Below are positions 44,244 to 54,102 of a DNA stretch of 64,000 bases, one piece after another. A program made the translations under genes and the position numbers. The DNA comes from Campylobacteraceae bacterium (GTDB lineage Bacteria; Campylobacterota; Campylobacteria; Campylobacterales; Sulfurovaceae), in the NCBI GenBank assembly GCA_027024155.1, contig JALVTE010000121.1, positions 62,001 to 126,000 on the forward strand, given 5' to 3'. Each line of letters starts with the position of its first letter. The stretch's first letter is position 1. The notes under the pieces are model-generated. The model ran no database searches and was not told the origin of the DNA. It saw only the letters and a program-made list of their open reading frames with translations.

Positions 44244-45758
44244 ATGCAGTTACCTATATTAGAGCATGTAAACTTAGAGCCATTAATCGAAGATGGTATA
44301 GATTATCGCCAAGCCTTAAAACATGGATTACTCTTTGCAACAGTAGGCAAAGAGAAAGTTGCTATTTTATCTAAAGATAATTTAGCAGGGGCTATGAACC
44401 ATAAGGCAAGAATTGGTAATGATTACAAAATGTATATGCTCGATGACGAAAGTTACGAGAGACTGCATAATAAATTTTTAGAGATTCAAACAAGTAGTGA
44501 ATTTGAAAAGATGCAAAGTAGTGCATCAGACGAGCTTATAGAGGCAGAGAGTGAACTATTAGAGTTTATTCAAAATTCTCAAAACTTACTTAGTAGCGAA
44601 GAGTCTGCTCCTATTATTAAACTTGTAAACTCTCTATTTTTCCAAGCGATTAAGAAGGGTGCGAGTGATATTCATATAGAAATTCACGAAAGAAGGGGCG
44701 AAGTTCGCCTGAGAGTGGATGGCGCACTTAAAAAGCATTTAGATTTAGAAAAGAGTGTTGCAAATTTGGTTATTAACCGTATTAAAGTTATCTCTAATTT
44801 GGATATTTCGGAAAAGAGAATACCGCAAGATGGCAGAACTCAAGTTTCGATATCTGGCAAAACATTAGATGTTAGGGTTTCGGTACTTCCTACCTATTAT
44901 GGCGAGCGTGTTGTTATGCGTATTTTGATGCAGAGCGAGAGTATTCCTACACTTGAAGAGTTAGGTTTTGCAGAAGAGACAACAAAAGCATTTTATAAAT
45001 TATTAAATCACTCTCATGGTATGATTTTGGTAACTGGACCAACAGGTTCTGGTAAATCTACCACATTGCATTCATTTTTACAGTATATTGCTTCGCCAGA
45101 TAAGAATATTATTACTGTAGAAGACCCAGTAGAGTACAATGCTGACCATGTAAATCAGATTCAAGTAAACGATAAAGTAGGGCTTACATTTGCTGCGGGG
45201 CTTCGCTCTATTTTAAGACAAGACCCAGATGTTGTAATGGTTGGAGAGATTCGAGATAGTGAAACAGCAGAAATTGCTATGCAAGCAGCATTAACAGGGC
45301 ACTTACTGCTCTCTACTTTGCACACAAACGATGCTACATCTTCACTTACTCGTTTAATGGATATGGGAATAGAAGATTATCTATTAAGCTCTACACTAAT
45401 TGGGGTACTTGCACAAAGACTTGTTCGAAAACTTTGTGACCACTGTAAAGTGCCAACTCTTTTACCAGAAAATGTATTAAAAGATTTAGAGTTAGACGAA
45501 AGAAGTATATACTATCAAGCAGTTGGGTGTAGACAGTGCGATTTTACTGGTTATAATGGAAGACAAGCAGTAGGCGAACTATTTATTATGAATGATGATG
45601 TAAAAGAGTATATGAAAAAGGGTTTAAACGACCATGAGATTAGAGAAATACTTAAAAAACAGGGTATGAAGACAATAGCCGATAAGTTAAAAGATATGAT
45701 GAAAAGTGGCTTAACAAGTTACGAAGAGGCTTTAAGAGTCGGTATTATGGATGGCTAA
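44244..45758 (+). CDS. gspE: Type II secretion ATPase GspE
   Basis: Hexameric ATPase powering pseudopilus assembly, 504 residues. Walker A GPTGSGKSTTL, Asp box and Walker B RQDPDVVMVGEIRDSETAEI, His box TGHLLLSTLHTND and a zinc tetracysteine (CDHCK ... CRQCDFTGYNGRQ). The ATG at 44244 with AAGGAG 5 bases upstream is preferred over an in-frame GTG at 44238. It follows gspD closely and overlaps the next pseudopilin gene by 1 base. No gspF lies in the window. Confidence 0.95.
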   Translation: MQLPILEHVNLEPLIEDGIDYRQALKHGLLFATVGKEKVAILSKDNLAGAMNHKARIGNDYKMYMLDDESYERLHNKFLEIQTSSEFEKMQSSASDELIEAESELLEFIQNSQNLLSSEESAPIIKLVNSLFFQAIKKGASDIHIEIHERRGEVRLRVDGALKKHLDLEKSVANLVINRIKVISNLDISEKRIPQDGRTQVSISGKTLDVRVSVLPTYYGERVVMRILMQSESIPTLEELGFAEETTKAFYKLLNHSHGMILVTGPTGSGKSTTLHSFLQYIASPDKNIITVEDPVEYNADHVNQIQVNDKVGLTFAAGLRSILRQDPDVVMVGEIRDSETAEIAMQAALTGHLLLSTLHTNDATSSLTRLMDMGIEDYLLSSTLIGVLAQRLVRKLCDHCKVPTLLPENVLKDLELDERSIYYQAVGCRQCDFTGYNGRQAVGELFIMNDDVKEYMKKGLNDHEIREILKKQGMKTIADKLKDMMKSGLTSYEEALRVGIMDG

Positions 45759-46354
45759 TGTTTAAAAAGAATAGACCAGCCTTTACTCTAATAGAAATTT
45801 TAATAGCTATAACACTGCTATCTATTGTATTGATAGGACTTTATGGAGTGCTAGATACTCAAAGACGCTCTGTAGATATTATAAAAAAGAATTTAGATAA
45901 AAGCATAGATAATGACCGCGTTATTATGGTTTTGTATAATGATATTTTAAGTAGTGATGGCAATATTACTTTAAAAAAAGGCGAGAGAGATACTCTATGT
46001 ATTGAATCTACTAGAAATTCTCTGTATGAGTTAGGCGTTGCTAAAGTTTGTTGGCTTGTTCTTAAAGAGGATGATACTTTGGTTAGAATCGAGGGTAATG
46101 GCTATAGACTGCCATTAGGCTTAGAAGATAATGTAGAGATAGATAGAGTCTTAAAAGGCGTTAGAGTATTTGATATCACAAGAAGTAAAAGTAATATTTT
46201 AGCAGTGATACAAGAGGCTAATAAAGAGCCTTATAGTTTTTTATTGCAAGGTATAAAAGCACCTCCAAAGCCTAAGCCAAAAAAGAAGAAAATAAAAAAG
46301 AGAGAAGATAATAGAAGCAAAATACCTGTAAAAAATACAGGAGGAATGTTTTAA
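45758..46354 (+). CDS. Pseudopilin, GspJ-like
   Basis: 198 residues. Processing site RPAFTLIEILIAITLLSIVLI with Ala at -1 and Glu5 present, then a globular domain and a Lys/Pro-rich tail (KPKPKKKKIKKREDNRSK) that is unusually basic. Large minor pseudopilins of this size and pattern are GspJ-like. It overlaps gspE by one base. Last gene of the secretion transcript, 17 bases before msrB. Confidence 0.78.
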   Translation: MFKKNRPAFTLIEILIAITLLSIVLIGLYGVLDTQRRSVDIIKKNLDKSIDNDRVIMVLYNDILSSDGNITLKKGERDTLCIESTRNSLYELGVAKVCWLVLKEDDTLVRIEGNGYRLPLGLEDNVEIDRVLKGVRVFDITRSKSNILAVIQEANKEPYSFLLQGIKAPPKPKPKKKKIKKREDNRSKIPVKNTGGMF

Positions 46355-46371
46355 ATTAAAAGGGTTTAATT

Positions 46372-46761
46372 ATGAAAGATAATATAGGTGAAAAATTTCA
46401 AAAAGATATAGAAAATTTAACAGATTTTGAGCAAGCAGTAATAGTAAATAAAGCCACCGAAGCTCCATTTAGCTCGCCTCTTTTAGAAGAAAAAAGAGAT
46501 GGAGTATTTATCTGTAAACTATGCAAAAGCCCACTGTTTAAAAGTAGCGCAAAGTTTAATTCAGGAACTGGCTGGCCAAGTTTTGATGAAGAGATAGAGG
46601 GTGCAGTAAAAAGAGTCCCTGATGCAGACGGCAGACGAGTAGAGATAGTATGCGCAACTTGTGGTGCCCACTTAGGACATGTTTTCGAAGGCGAAGGCTT
46701 TACCCCTAAAATGACCCGCCACTGCGTAAATGGTATCTCTTTAGAGTTTAAAGAATTTTAG
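46372..46761 (+). CDS. msrB: Peptide-methionine (R)-S-oxide reductase MsrB
   Basis: Repairs methionine-R-sulfoxide in proteins. 129 residues: both zinc CxxC pairs (CKLCKSP and CATCGAHLGH) and the catalytic Cys in TRHCVNGISL, with FNSGTGWPSF as substrate-site motif. No signal peptide, so cytoplasmic. It lies 17 bases downstream of the secretion genes, but a functional link is not implied. Confidence 0.96.
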   Translation: MKDNIGEKFQKDIENLTDFEQAVIVNKATEAPFSSPLLEEKRDGVFICKLCKSPLFKSSAKFNSGTGWPSFDEEIEGAVKRVPDADGRRVEIVCATCGAHLGHVFEGEGFTPKMTRHCVNGISLEFKEF

Positions 46762-46792
46762 TATTAGTAACTTCGGTTATTAATTTTTATTT

Positions 46793-48076
46793 CTAATAAG
46801 CTCTATTCCTACTACGATTTCTAGGTTTTTGTACTCTATTAGAGTTGCCATCTCTCTTTTTACTAGCAGATTTTTTAGGCTGATTTCGGTTGCCTCTGCC
46901 ACCCATATTTATAGGTTCGGCTTTAATACTTGGGTCTACTTCGAAGCCTTCGATTACTACTTTTTTAATCTTTTGTGAAGTTAGGCGTTCTATATTTCTT
47001 AAGAAATCTTTTTCATCCACACAAACTAGAGATACAGCTTCGCCAGCTCTACCAGCTCTTCCTGTTCTTCCAATTCTGTGTACATAATCTTCGGGTACAT
47101 TTGGTAGCTCGAAATTTACAACATGCGGTAGCATATCTATATCGAGTCCTCTAGCTGCAATATCTGTTGCAACAAGTACTTGCACTTGTTTCGCTTTAAA
47201 GTTTGCCAACGCCTTGCTTCTTGCACTTTGGCTCTTATTTCCATGAATTGTAGCCGAAGATATACCTTGTTCAGCTAAGTATTGGCTAAGTTTGTTTGCT
47301 CCATGTTTTGTGCGAGTAAATACTAATACTTGTTGCCATGAACCATCTTTAATTAGCTTGCAAAGTAGAGCTCTTTTTTTAACTTTATCTACGGGGTGAA
47401 CAATTTGTTTAACTCGTTCAGATGTGCTGTTTTGTGCTGCTACCTCTACCAAGCTTGGGTCTACTTGAAAACCCGATGCTAATGCTTTTATCTCTTTAGA
47501 AAATGTTGCTGAAAAAAGTAGAGTTTGTCTGTTTTTTGGAACAATTTTAATAATTTTTTTAATATCATTAATAAACCCCATATCTAACATTCTATCGGCT
47601 TCGTCTAGTACTAAAATTTCGACTTTTGTTAAATCTACAACTTTTTGCGAAATTAAATCTAGCAATCTACCAGGAGTTGCAATTAGAATATCGACACCTC
47701 TTCTAATAGTTCCAATTTGTCGGTTTATGCTAACACCACCAAAAACAATAGCCGATTTGTATGGTAAAAATTCAGAATATGTAGCTACATTTTCTCCAAC
47801 TTGTGCTGCAAGTTCCCTTGTTGGCGTTAAGATAAGTGCACGAATATGTGGCTTTTTTTGCTTACTGTTTGTAGGCTTGCTCATCTCTAAATTCTCTAAC
47901 ATAGGCAGAGTAAACCCAGCCGTCTTTCCTGTACCTGTTTGAGCTGCTGCTAAAACATCTTTTCTCTGTAAAATCAGTGGAATAGCTCTCTCTTGAATAG
48001 GAGTTGGCTTTGTATAACCAGTTTTAGCGATAGCTTTTAAAATGGGTTCGCTAAGCCCCAATGTAGTAAATGACAT
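46793..48076 (-). CDS. rhlE: DEAD-box RNA helicase, RhlE-type
   Basis: 427 residues with all helicase motifs: TPIQERAIP (Q), [12 protein letters not shown] (I), PTRELAAQV (Ia), TPGRLLDL (Ib), VLDEADRML (II), LFSATFS (III), [14 protein letters not shown] (IV), [15 protein letters not shown] (V) and [11 protein letters not shown] (VI). The tail is basic and Asn/Arg/Lys-rich ([15 protein letters not shown]), as in RhlE. It remodels RNA and helps cold growth and ribosome assembly. Convergent with msrB. Confidence 0.95.
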   Translation of the reverse strand: MSFTTLGLSEPILKAIAKTGYTKPTPIQERAIPLILQRKDVLAAAQTGTGKTAGFTLPMLENLEMSKPTNSKQKKPHIRALILTPTRELAAQVGENVATYSEFLPYKSAIVFGGVSINRQIGTIRRGVDILIATPGRLLDLISQKVVDLTKVEILVLDEADRMLDMGFINDIKKIIKIVPKNRQTLLFSATFSKEIKALASGFQVDPSLVEVAAQNSTSERVKQIVHPVDKVKKRALLCKLIKDGSWQQVLVFTRTKHGANKLSQYLAEQGISSATIHGNKSQSARSKALANFKAKQVQVLVATDIAARGLDIDMLPHVVNFELPNVPEDYVHRIGRTGRAGRAGEAVSLVCVDEKDFLRNIERLTSQKIKKVVIEGFEVDPSIKAEPINMGGRGNRNQPKKSASKKRDGNSNRVQKPRNRSRNRAY

Positions 48077-48235
48077 ATATAACCTAATATTTAATTTGAA
48101 TGCAAGTATAGCAGATATTTATATTTTGCAGGCTGTTTTTAGTCTATATATCAACTATTGATATATATATGCGGTTGGTAAATAATATGTGATATTATTA
48201 GAGATGCCCTATAAAAAACCAAAAGGTAATAAAAA

Positions 48236-48988
48236 ATGAAACAAATTACTCTAAGAGTACTGTTTATTGGCATCTGTGTATTAGGATTTGTTGCATGTAA
48301 TATTGTAAATAGTTCAAGCTTAGATAGTTCAGAAGAGAATCATTTGATTGCAAACATACCTGAGGCTTCGGGAATTTCATACTGCAATAATACAGATACT
48401 CTAATTGTTGTTAGCGATGAGGGCTCATTTTATGAAATCAATTCCAAAGGTAAAATTTTAGATACTCATGAGCTTGGAGATTACGACTTTGAGGGTGTAG
48501 TGTGTGAAGACAATAAATTAATGCTTGCTGTAGAGGGTGAAGGCTTATTGCAAGTAGATAGAGATACTTTAGATACAAAATTTTTCGAGTTAAAAGGTGA
48601 TGGTTACAAAATAACTAATAAACATGGCATAGAAGGGCTTACAAAAATCAAAAAGCGATACTATCTCTCTATTCAGGCAAAAAATGAGGAGGATTCAAAA
48701 CTATTAGTTGTTAAGCTTGATGGAGACTGTGCAGAGGTTAAGAGGGTAATAGACCATGGCATTATAGACTCTTCGGGGCTTACATATGAAAATAAAAAGC
48801 TCTATATTGTTTCAGATACAAACGATGCCCTATATATTTACAATATAAAGACAAAGGAGATAGAGCAAGAGATAGAACTCCCAGAATTCGCCCAAGAGGG
48901 CGTGGCATTTGATAAAGATAATAATATCTTCTTTGCAGATGATAATGGAGCTGTATTGAGATATAAAATAAAAGATTTAGATATTTAA
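48236..48988 (+). CDS. Lipoprotein of the SdiA-regulated/YjiK family
   Basis: 250 residues. A lipobox (GFVACNIV) is followed by a six-bladed-type propeller fold with EASGISYCNNTDTLIVVSDEG, YDFEGVVCEDNKLMLAVEGE and EFAQEGVAFDKDNNIFFADD. This is the YjiK/SdiA-regulated family of envelope lipoproteins, function unknown. Monocistronic, facing the His-rich propeller gene convergently across a terminator. Confidence 0.85.
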   Translation: MKQITLRVLFIGICVLGFVACNIVNSSSLDSSEENHLIANIPEASGISYCNNTDTLIVVSDEGSFYEINSKGKILDTHELGDYDFEGVVCEDNKLMLAVEGEGLLQVDRDTLDTKFFELKGDGYKITNKHGIEGLTKIKKRYYLSIQAKNEEDSKLLVVKLDGDCAEVKRVIDHGIIDSSGLTYENKKLYIVSDTNDALYIYNIKTKEIEQEIELPEFAQEGVAFDKDNNIFFADDNGAVLRYKIKDLDI

Positions 48989-49004
48989 AGTCTATTTATT
49001 ATAG

Positions 49005-49025
49005 GGAGCAAGTAATTTTAGCTCC
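49005..49025. terminator. Bidirectional terminator hairpin
   Basis: GGAGC (49005-49009) pairs with GCTCC (49021-49025) across an 11-nt loop between two convergent genes. The T-tracts are weak. Confidence 0.45.
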
Positions 49026-49039
49026 ATATTTTATACAGA

Positions 49040-50740
49040 TTAATCATCATCTCTATTGAACCATTTATGGAATCTTCTGAATCTTTTTCTAAATATTTTT
49101 TTGTAAATTGTACCAGTTGCAAACATATCTTTGCTTACATCATTTAAATTAGGTGTATCTTCAAATAGTTCGCCAAAGCCGTCATCAGTGTCTGGTGTTG
49201 GGATATCGCAAGTTGTATTAACCTCTTTATAAAAGTTACCTTGAATTGGAACACCGCCTGTATAAATACTTCCATCTAACTCTAATGTATCTAAGTTAAT
49301 TCTAAAAAATCTACCACCATCAGTCCAGAAATTATAATAGTATTCTCCATCTTCGCTAACATGTTGCATATGTGATTGAGTTAAGTTAAAAATGCCTTCT
49401 CTTTCAAAATCTAAAGGAATATTTTTAACAAATTTTTTATGTTTTGTATCTATGATAGTTACAAAATTATCTAAGTGGTTAGTTACAATAGCTAAATGTT
49501 TCTGTTTAGAAAACGCTACGTGCCCAGCCCCATAGCCAGCTTGAATAACTTTTTTAACTTTCATATTTTTCGTTCTAATTACGAATACTTCGCCTTGCTT
49601 TTTAAACTCTTTAAATATATTTTGATAATAAGAGATACCTTTCCATTCTACAAATAATTTAAATGCTCTGCTATAGTGTCTTCTGTGTTTAATTTTATTA
49701 AAGAATTTTAAAATTCTTTTTCTGTCGCTATAGTTTGCTATATTTTTTCCTAAAATATAGTGTGCTGCTACAGGAGCATATAGATATTTTTTATTTGGTG
49801 AAATATATAAATTATGACCAAACATTCCCTCTATTTTCCCTTTGTCAAACTCTGCAATTCCTACAATTTTTAATAGTCCATGCTTTAATTTAAATTTATA
49901 TACACGAGGTGCTATATTTAAATCTTTATTCCCCTCTGTCATACCAAAGAAAATTTTATTATGTGGATTGTTTTTATCTCTTGGTATCATTTGATGCATA
50001 GAAGAGTTTGTTCTTATTGTTTGTAGCAATTTTGTACTGTATAAATCATCTTCTTTTTCGATTTTGTACACATGTATTGCTCTATTTGCTCTATCTATAA
50101 TTATAAATTCATTACTACTTAGCCATAATGGATGTCCAGATATTTGGTCTCCTCCATAATCTGGTGCATAGCACTTAAAGTTAGGGTCAAAATTTTCTTT
50201 ATCTGAATATAATAGTACATTAGATTCTATTGGGTCAGCTTCGTAGTGATTACATCTAATATTAAAGCCTGCTCTACCTACCATTTTTAATTTTTGTGCA
50301 TCTATTAATACTGCAGCTGGTCTATCTCTTGAATTTAATAAAATTAAATTATGCTTTTTATTGTAAGCATCTGATGAACGGGGTCTAAAAGGTAAATTAA
50401 TCTTTTTAATAAAGGTATCGCTCTTAATATCCCAAACCGTTGTAAAGTAAGAGCCCTTTGCAACAAGCATCATATAGTTGGCACCACTTAAAGTTCCCAT
50501 TGGGTCTGCGTGGTGATTTGTAGAGCCTTCAACAGGCTCTAAATTTAGTAACTGCATAGTGTCATAATTGATAGTTATTATATGATTCTCAGGATTATGT
50601 TCGTCAGCATACTGAACAATATGTTCTTTGTATGGTGCATAGCAATCATTTGCATCATCTCCAGCAATAGCAGATGTAAATGTTAAAGATAGTATCGAAA
50701 TAATCGATAATCCTATATTTTTATAATTTAATTTTTTCAT
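49040..50740 (-). CDS. Secreted beta-propeller protein, His-rich (YncE/nitrous-oxide-reductase-like fold)
   Basis: 566 residues with a signal peptide (ends SAIAGDD) and repeated propeller-blade strands (YFTTVWDIKSDTFIKKINL, FVTIIDTKHKKFVKNIPL). Conserved-looking His residues sit at blade tips: TNHHADPMG, RCNHYEADP, SGHPLWLS, SMHQMIP, FGHNLYIS, GAGHVAFS, TNHLDNF and SHMQHVSEDG. The spacing recalls metal-binding propellers such as the N-terminal domain of nitrous-oxide reductase, but the blade pattern is also that of ordinary YVTN proteins. The last 40 residues are basic. Two Cys pairs (about 33/166 and 500 onward) may form disulfides. Enzyme activity not established. Confidence 0.72.
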   Translation of the reverse strand: MKKLNYKNIGLSIISILSLTFTSAIAGDDANDCYAPYKEHIVQYADEHNPENHIITINYDTMQLLNLEPVEGSTNHHADPMGTLSGANYMMLVAKGSYFTTVWDIKSDTFIKKINLPFRPRSSDAYNKKHNLILLNSRDRPAAVLIDAQKLKMVGRAGFNIRCNHYEADPIESNVLLYSDKENFDPNFKCYAPDYGGDQISGHPLWLSSNEFIIIDRANRAIHVYKIEKEDDLYSTKLLQTIRTNSSMHQMIPRDKNNPHNKIFFGMTEGNKDLNIAPRVYKFKLKHGLLKIVGIAEFDKGKIEGMFGHNLYISPNKKYLYAPVAAHYILGKNIANYSDRKRILKFFNKIKHRRHYSRAFKLFVEWKGISYYQNIFKEFKKQGEVFVIRTKNMKVKKVIQAGYGAGHVAFSKQKHLAIVTNHLDNFVTIIDTKHKKFVKNIPLDFEREGIFNLTQSHMQHVSEDGEYYYNFWTDGGRFFRINLDTLELDGSIYTGGVPIQGNFYKEVNTTCDIPTPDTDDGFGELFEDTPNLNDVSKDMFATGTIYKKIFRKRFRRFHKWFNRDDD

Positions 50741-51120
50741 ATCTTCTCCTAAATAAAATAATTAAAAGTTTACAGTTAAGATGTGGCATAAAATGAGTAA
50801 TCTTTCAATATGTTATAAATTTTATTTTCAAAAGATAGATATATCGAGATAATGGAATATTTTTTATTGATAACTGATATAAAAGTTTATTAAATAGAAC
50901 ATAAAAGTGATAACAAACAGTTTTTGTGTATGATTTGACATAAAATAGTGAGTTGTTTTTTAGGATATTTTTAGAACTTTACTTTCTTAATGCTAACTGT
51001 AGTTATTAAGAATTTATTTCCATAGTTTTCTAAGTTTTTTCATAGTTTTTACTTTTATAAGAATGATGGTAAAAGCATATTAATTTTTTAACCCAAAAAT
51101 TGTTAATCTAAAATAGACAA
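50741..51120. other. 380-base AT-rich gap between the propeller and ychJ genes
   Basis: No ORF and no strong hairpin. It holds the promoter of the propeller gene (minus strand; AGGAGA just before its ATG). Short repeats of CATAGTTTT occur near 51030-51050. I see nothing else. Confidence 0.5.
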
Positions 51121-51573
51121 TTATATAAGTAATTTTAAACAGCACTGTTTATACTTTTTACCACTACCACAAATACATTTACTATTTCTAGCTATATTAG
51201 CTTTGCTATTATAGTGTTTACCACTTTTGTAAAGCCAGCTATCGTATTGTTTTACAAATGTAGACAACTCGTGAATTAACTCTTGTCTACCTTCATAAAT
51301 ATAGTAAGCCTTAAACTCTACTTCTGTTTCACTGTAATTTATAATCTCTAAATGTTGCCAAAAACTATTTTTAGCCCAATGTTCTACCTCTTCTAACTGG
51401 GCTTTACTCCAGTTGTCAATCTGTGTCTTTTGAATATACTCTAAGTTTACAGTTTTGTATGCGTAGTATCTGCTTTGCATAAGCTCTAGTGCACTTTTTG
51501 CTTTAGTTTTACCATTTACGATATTGCGACAATAGCTATTGTCAAGTTTGTCATTTTTTATACAATTACTCAT
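51121..51573 (-). CDS. YchJ-family protein with C-terminal SEC-C motif
   Basis: 150 residues. The C-terminus has an intact SEC-C zinc motif (CICGSGKKYKQCC), and the middle matches the YchJ domain (LMQSRYYAYKTVNLEYIQKT). The N-terminal SEC-C of E. coli YchJ is degenerate here (CIKNDKLDNSYC). Function unknown; cytoplasmic. It overlaps the LutC-like gene by 4 bases, so it belongs to the lut transcript. Confidence 0.8.
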   Translation of the reverse strand: MSNCIKNDKLDNSYCRNIVNGKTKAKSALELMQSRYYAYKTVNLEYIQKTQIDNWSKAQLEEVEHWAKNSFWQHLEIINYSETEVEFKAYYIYEGRQELIHELSTFVKQYDSWLYKSGKHYNSKANIARNSKCICGSGKKYKQCCLKLLI

Positions 51574-52007
51574 ATCAATTTTACCCCAAGTCGTTTTGCT
51601 CCGTGTGCTCCAATAACTAAGCTCTGCTCTATATCTGCTGTTTTGGATGGTCCACTCATAAAGATTGCAAAGTCGTCAATTTCTACCAACCCCATAGCCT
51701 CTTTCATTGTCGCTACTATTTTTGTTTTGTCAAGTAGTATAACAATGCTTTCATAGTAACTATAAACTTTTCTGTCAATCTCATTGTTAAGAAAACAGGC
51801 TCCATTTTGAGCTACTGCAAATTTTGCATTAAGCACTATTTCAAAGCCATCTATAGTATCTACTATCTCTCCTCCAGCTCTTTTTAAAGAGTCAATAAAT
51901 CTATCAACTAAGTTGTCAATACTCTCTATATTATAAGTAGTAAACTCTCTATCAACTCTACTGTTAATATTTTGTTTTATACTTTTTAAAATTTTAGAGC
52001 GACTCAT
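51570..52007 (-). CDS. lutC: LutC-like LUD-domain protein
   Basis: Third component of the LutABC lactate-utilisation complex. 145 residues with a LUD core (NAKFAVAQNGACFLNNE, VEIDDFAIFMSGPSKTADIE, LVIGAHGAKRLGVKLI). It is shorter than B. subtilis LutC (about 240), keeping only the core. It overlaps lutB by 14 bases and the YchJ-like gene by 4. Confidence 0.85.
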   Translation of the reverse strand: MSRSKILKSIKQNINSRVDREFTTYNIESIDNLVDRFIDSLKRAGGEIVDTIDGFEIVLNAKFAVAQNGACFLNNEIDRKVYSYYESIVILLDKTKIVATMKEAMGLVEIDDFAIFMSGPSKTADIEQSLVIGAHGAKRLGVKLI

Positions 52008-53274
52008 AATAATCCTTAAAACTTTTTTTGGCTAATTTTGGTGCTACTCTACCTTTACCCCAAACCCCTCTGTATAGCCAGTGTGGCATATATTTAGCAA
52101 GCTTAATTAAGCTTCTATAAACTCTTGGCTTTGTTAATATTTTAGCTGTCAATTTATAGTATCTATCTTTACTCTCTTTTACTTGAGATTTGTAAACCCC
52201 TCTGTATGCTACAAGTTGTTCGTGTAAATTAATCTTTACAGGGCATACAGCTGTGCAACTTCCACAAAGTGTAGAGGCAAAGGCTAACTTACCATACTCT
52301 TTTATATCTCTGCTAGAGCCAAGGTTGCTACCTATTGGTCCTGGAATTACATAGTTATACTCATGCCCACCAACGCGTCTAAATACGGGGCAAGTGTTCA
52401 TACAGGCTCCACAGCGAATGCACTTTAGAGCACCTTCAAACTTTTCGTCTCCTAACATTTGGCTTCGTCCATTATCTACAATTATTAAATGTATCTCTTT
52501 ACCTCTGCTTGGCTTTTTAAATATAGAGCTATAGGTTGTAATATCTTGCCCCGTAGCACTGCGAGCAAGGAGTGTTAAAAAAACTCCTAAATCCTGCATA
52601 TTTGGTATAATTTTTTCAATACCCATAACAGCAATATGCACATTTGCCAAGCTAGTACCCAAATCGGCATTACCTTCGTTTGTGCAAACTACAAAAGCCC
52701 CTTCGCTAGCAACTGCAAAGTTTACACCTGTAATTGCGGCATCACAACTTTCAAAATGCTCTCTAAGTCGTACTCTTGCTATATTGGTTAGGTAAGTGGG
52801 GTCGCTGTTTTGTTCATTAAATATAGTGGCTACTTGCTCTTTTTTAAGATGAATTGCAGGCAGTACAATATGAGATGGTCTCTGCTTAGCAAGCTGAACT
52901 ATACGCTCACCCAAATCGGTATCGATAACTTCGTAACCACGATTTTCTAAGTATGGGTTTAGCTCGCACTCCTCTGTTAGCATAGACTTACTCTTTACTA
53001 TCTTTTTAGCATTATGCTTTTTTAAGATAGATTCTACAATTTTGTTATGCTCTTTTGCATCTACAGCCCAGTGAACTTTTATACCATTTGCTAGGGCTTT
53101 AGCTTCAAACTCCTCTAAATAACTATCTAGGTGGGTAATTGTATGAGCTTTAATATTGGATGCCACTTCTCTTAAATACTCCCAATTATCAAGTTTTTTA
53201 GAAGCTAAATCTCTCTTGTGGCGTACAAAGTTAAGAGACTCATTAAGCCATTTATCATCATTAAAAACTCTCAT
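51994..53274 (-). CDS. lutB: LutB iron-sulfur protein
   Basis: 426 residues. An N-terminal LUD domain (ITGVNFAVASEGAFVVCTNE, AVMGIEKIIPNMQDLGVFLTL) followed by two 4Fe-4S motifs: CIRCGACMNTCP and CGSCTAVCPVKI. Subunit of the L-lactate dehydrogenase complex LutABC; it passes electrons. The sequence ending VYRSLIKLAKYMPHWLYRGVW is typical of LutB. It overlaps lutA by 14 bases. Confidence 0.94.
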   Translation of the reverse strand: MRVFNDDKWLNESLNFVRHKRDLASKKLDNWEYLREVASNIKAHTITHLDSYLEEFEAKALANGIKVHWAVDAKEHNKIVESILKKHNAKKIVKSKSMLTEECELNPYLENRGYEVIDTDLGERIVQLAKQRPSHIVLPAIHLKKEQVATIFNEQNSDPTYLTNIARVRLREHFESCDAAITGVNFAVASEGAFVVCTNEGNADLGTSLANVHIAVMGIEKIIPNMQDLGVFLTLLARSATGQDITTYSSIFKKPSRGKEIHLIIVDNGRSQMLGDEKFEGALKCIRCGACMNTCPVFRRVGGHEYNYVIPGPIGSNLGSSRDIKEYGKLAFASTLCGSCTAVCPVKINLHEQLVAYRGVYKSQVKESKDRYYKLTAKILTKPRVYRSLIKLAKYMPHWLYRGVWGKGRVAPKLAKKSFKDYYESL

Positions 53275-54001
53275 CAGCGACTCCGGCTAATATTTCGATT
53301 ACATGTAGAGTTTTAAGCTCTGGCTCTAGTGATGCTAAATGCATTAAACAAGAGTTATCATAACCAACTAAATACTCAGCCCCACTAGCTTTAAAGTTTG
53401 CTAACTTATCCTGCCCCATCTTTTTAGATACTTCGCTTTCGTTTATACTAAATGTACCGCCAAAACCACAGCACTCTTGAGCGTTAGCTAGTGGTAGAAT
53501 CTCTAACCCATCTACAAGATTTAATAAATTTTCTATCTTATTTTGGTATGGCAAATTAAGTTCGCTAGGGGTTGCAAGTTCCAACTCTCTAAGCCCGTGG
53601 CAACTTTGATGAAGGGCAATAGTGTGATTAAACGAGACATTTAAACTCTTTATTTTTACAATATCGTGTAAAAATTCGCAAATCTCAAAACTTTTCTTGT
53701 TTATTTCTCTAAATTTATCAGCATCTAATAAATCCTTGTAGTGGTGTTTTACCATTGAGATACAGCTAGCACTTGGGGCTACAATATAGTCGTAATCTTT
53801 AAAGTCATTATAAAATTTCTCAGCTAACTCTTTTGCCTCTTTTACAAAGCCAGAGTTAAAAAATGGTTGCCCACAGCAGGTTTGATTTTTAGGATATATT
53901 ACTTCAAAACCTTCCTTTTGTAAAATTCTTAAAGTGGCAACTCCAACACGCGGATAAACAGTGTCTACAAAACACGGAATAAAAAGTGCAACTCTTTTCA
54001 T
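53261..54001 (-). CDS. lutA: LutA, CCG-domain iron-sulfur subunit
   Basis: 246 residues with two cysteine-rich CCG domains (NQTCCGQPFFNSG, and NAQECCGFGGTFSI near 180) and an HQSCHGLRELE motif. With LutB and LutC it forms the flavin-free L-lactate oxidising complex, feeding electrons to quinones. First gene of the minus-strand set lutA-lutB-lutC-ychJ, suggesting growth or detoxification with lactate. Confidence 0.94.
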   Translation of the reverse strand: MKRVALFIPCFVDTVYPRVGVATLRILQKEGFEVIYPKNQTCCGQPFFNSGFVKEAKELAEKFYNDFKDYDYIVAPSASCISMVKHHYKDLLDADKFREINKKSFEICEFLHDIVKIKSLNVSFNHTIALHQSCHGLRELELATPSELNLPYQNKIENLLNLVDGLEILPLANAQECCGFGGTFSINESEVSKKMGQDKLANFKASGAEYLVGYDNSCLMHLASLEPELKTLHVIEILAGVADESF

Positions 54002-54102
54002 AAATTTCTCTTTTTTTGTAAAATTATAACAGAAAATTAAAAAGTAGTCTATTTATGAAATAAGATGGATTAATTTTGCTATACTTAAAAGAGGTTAATG
54101 AG

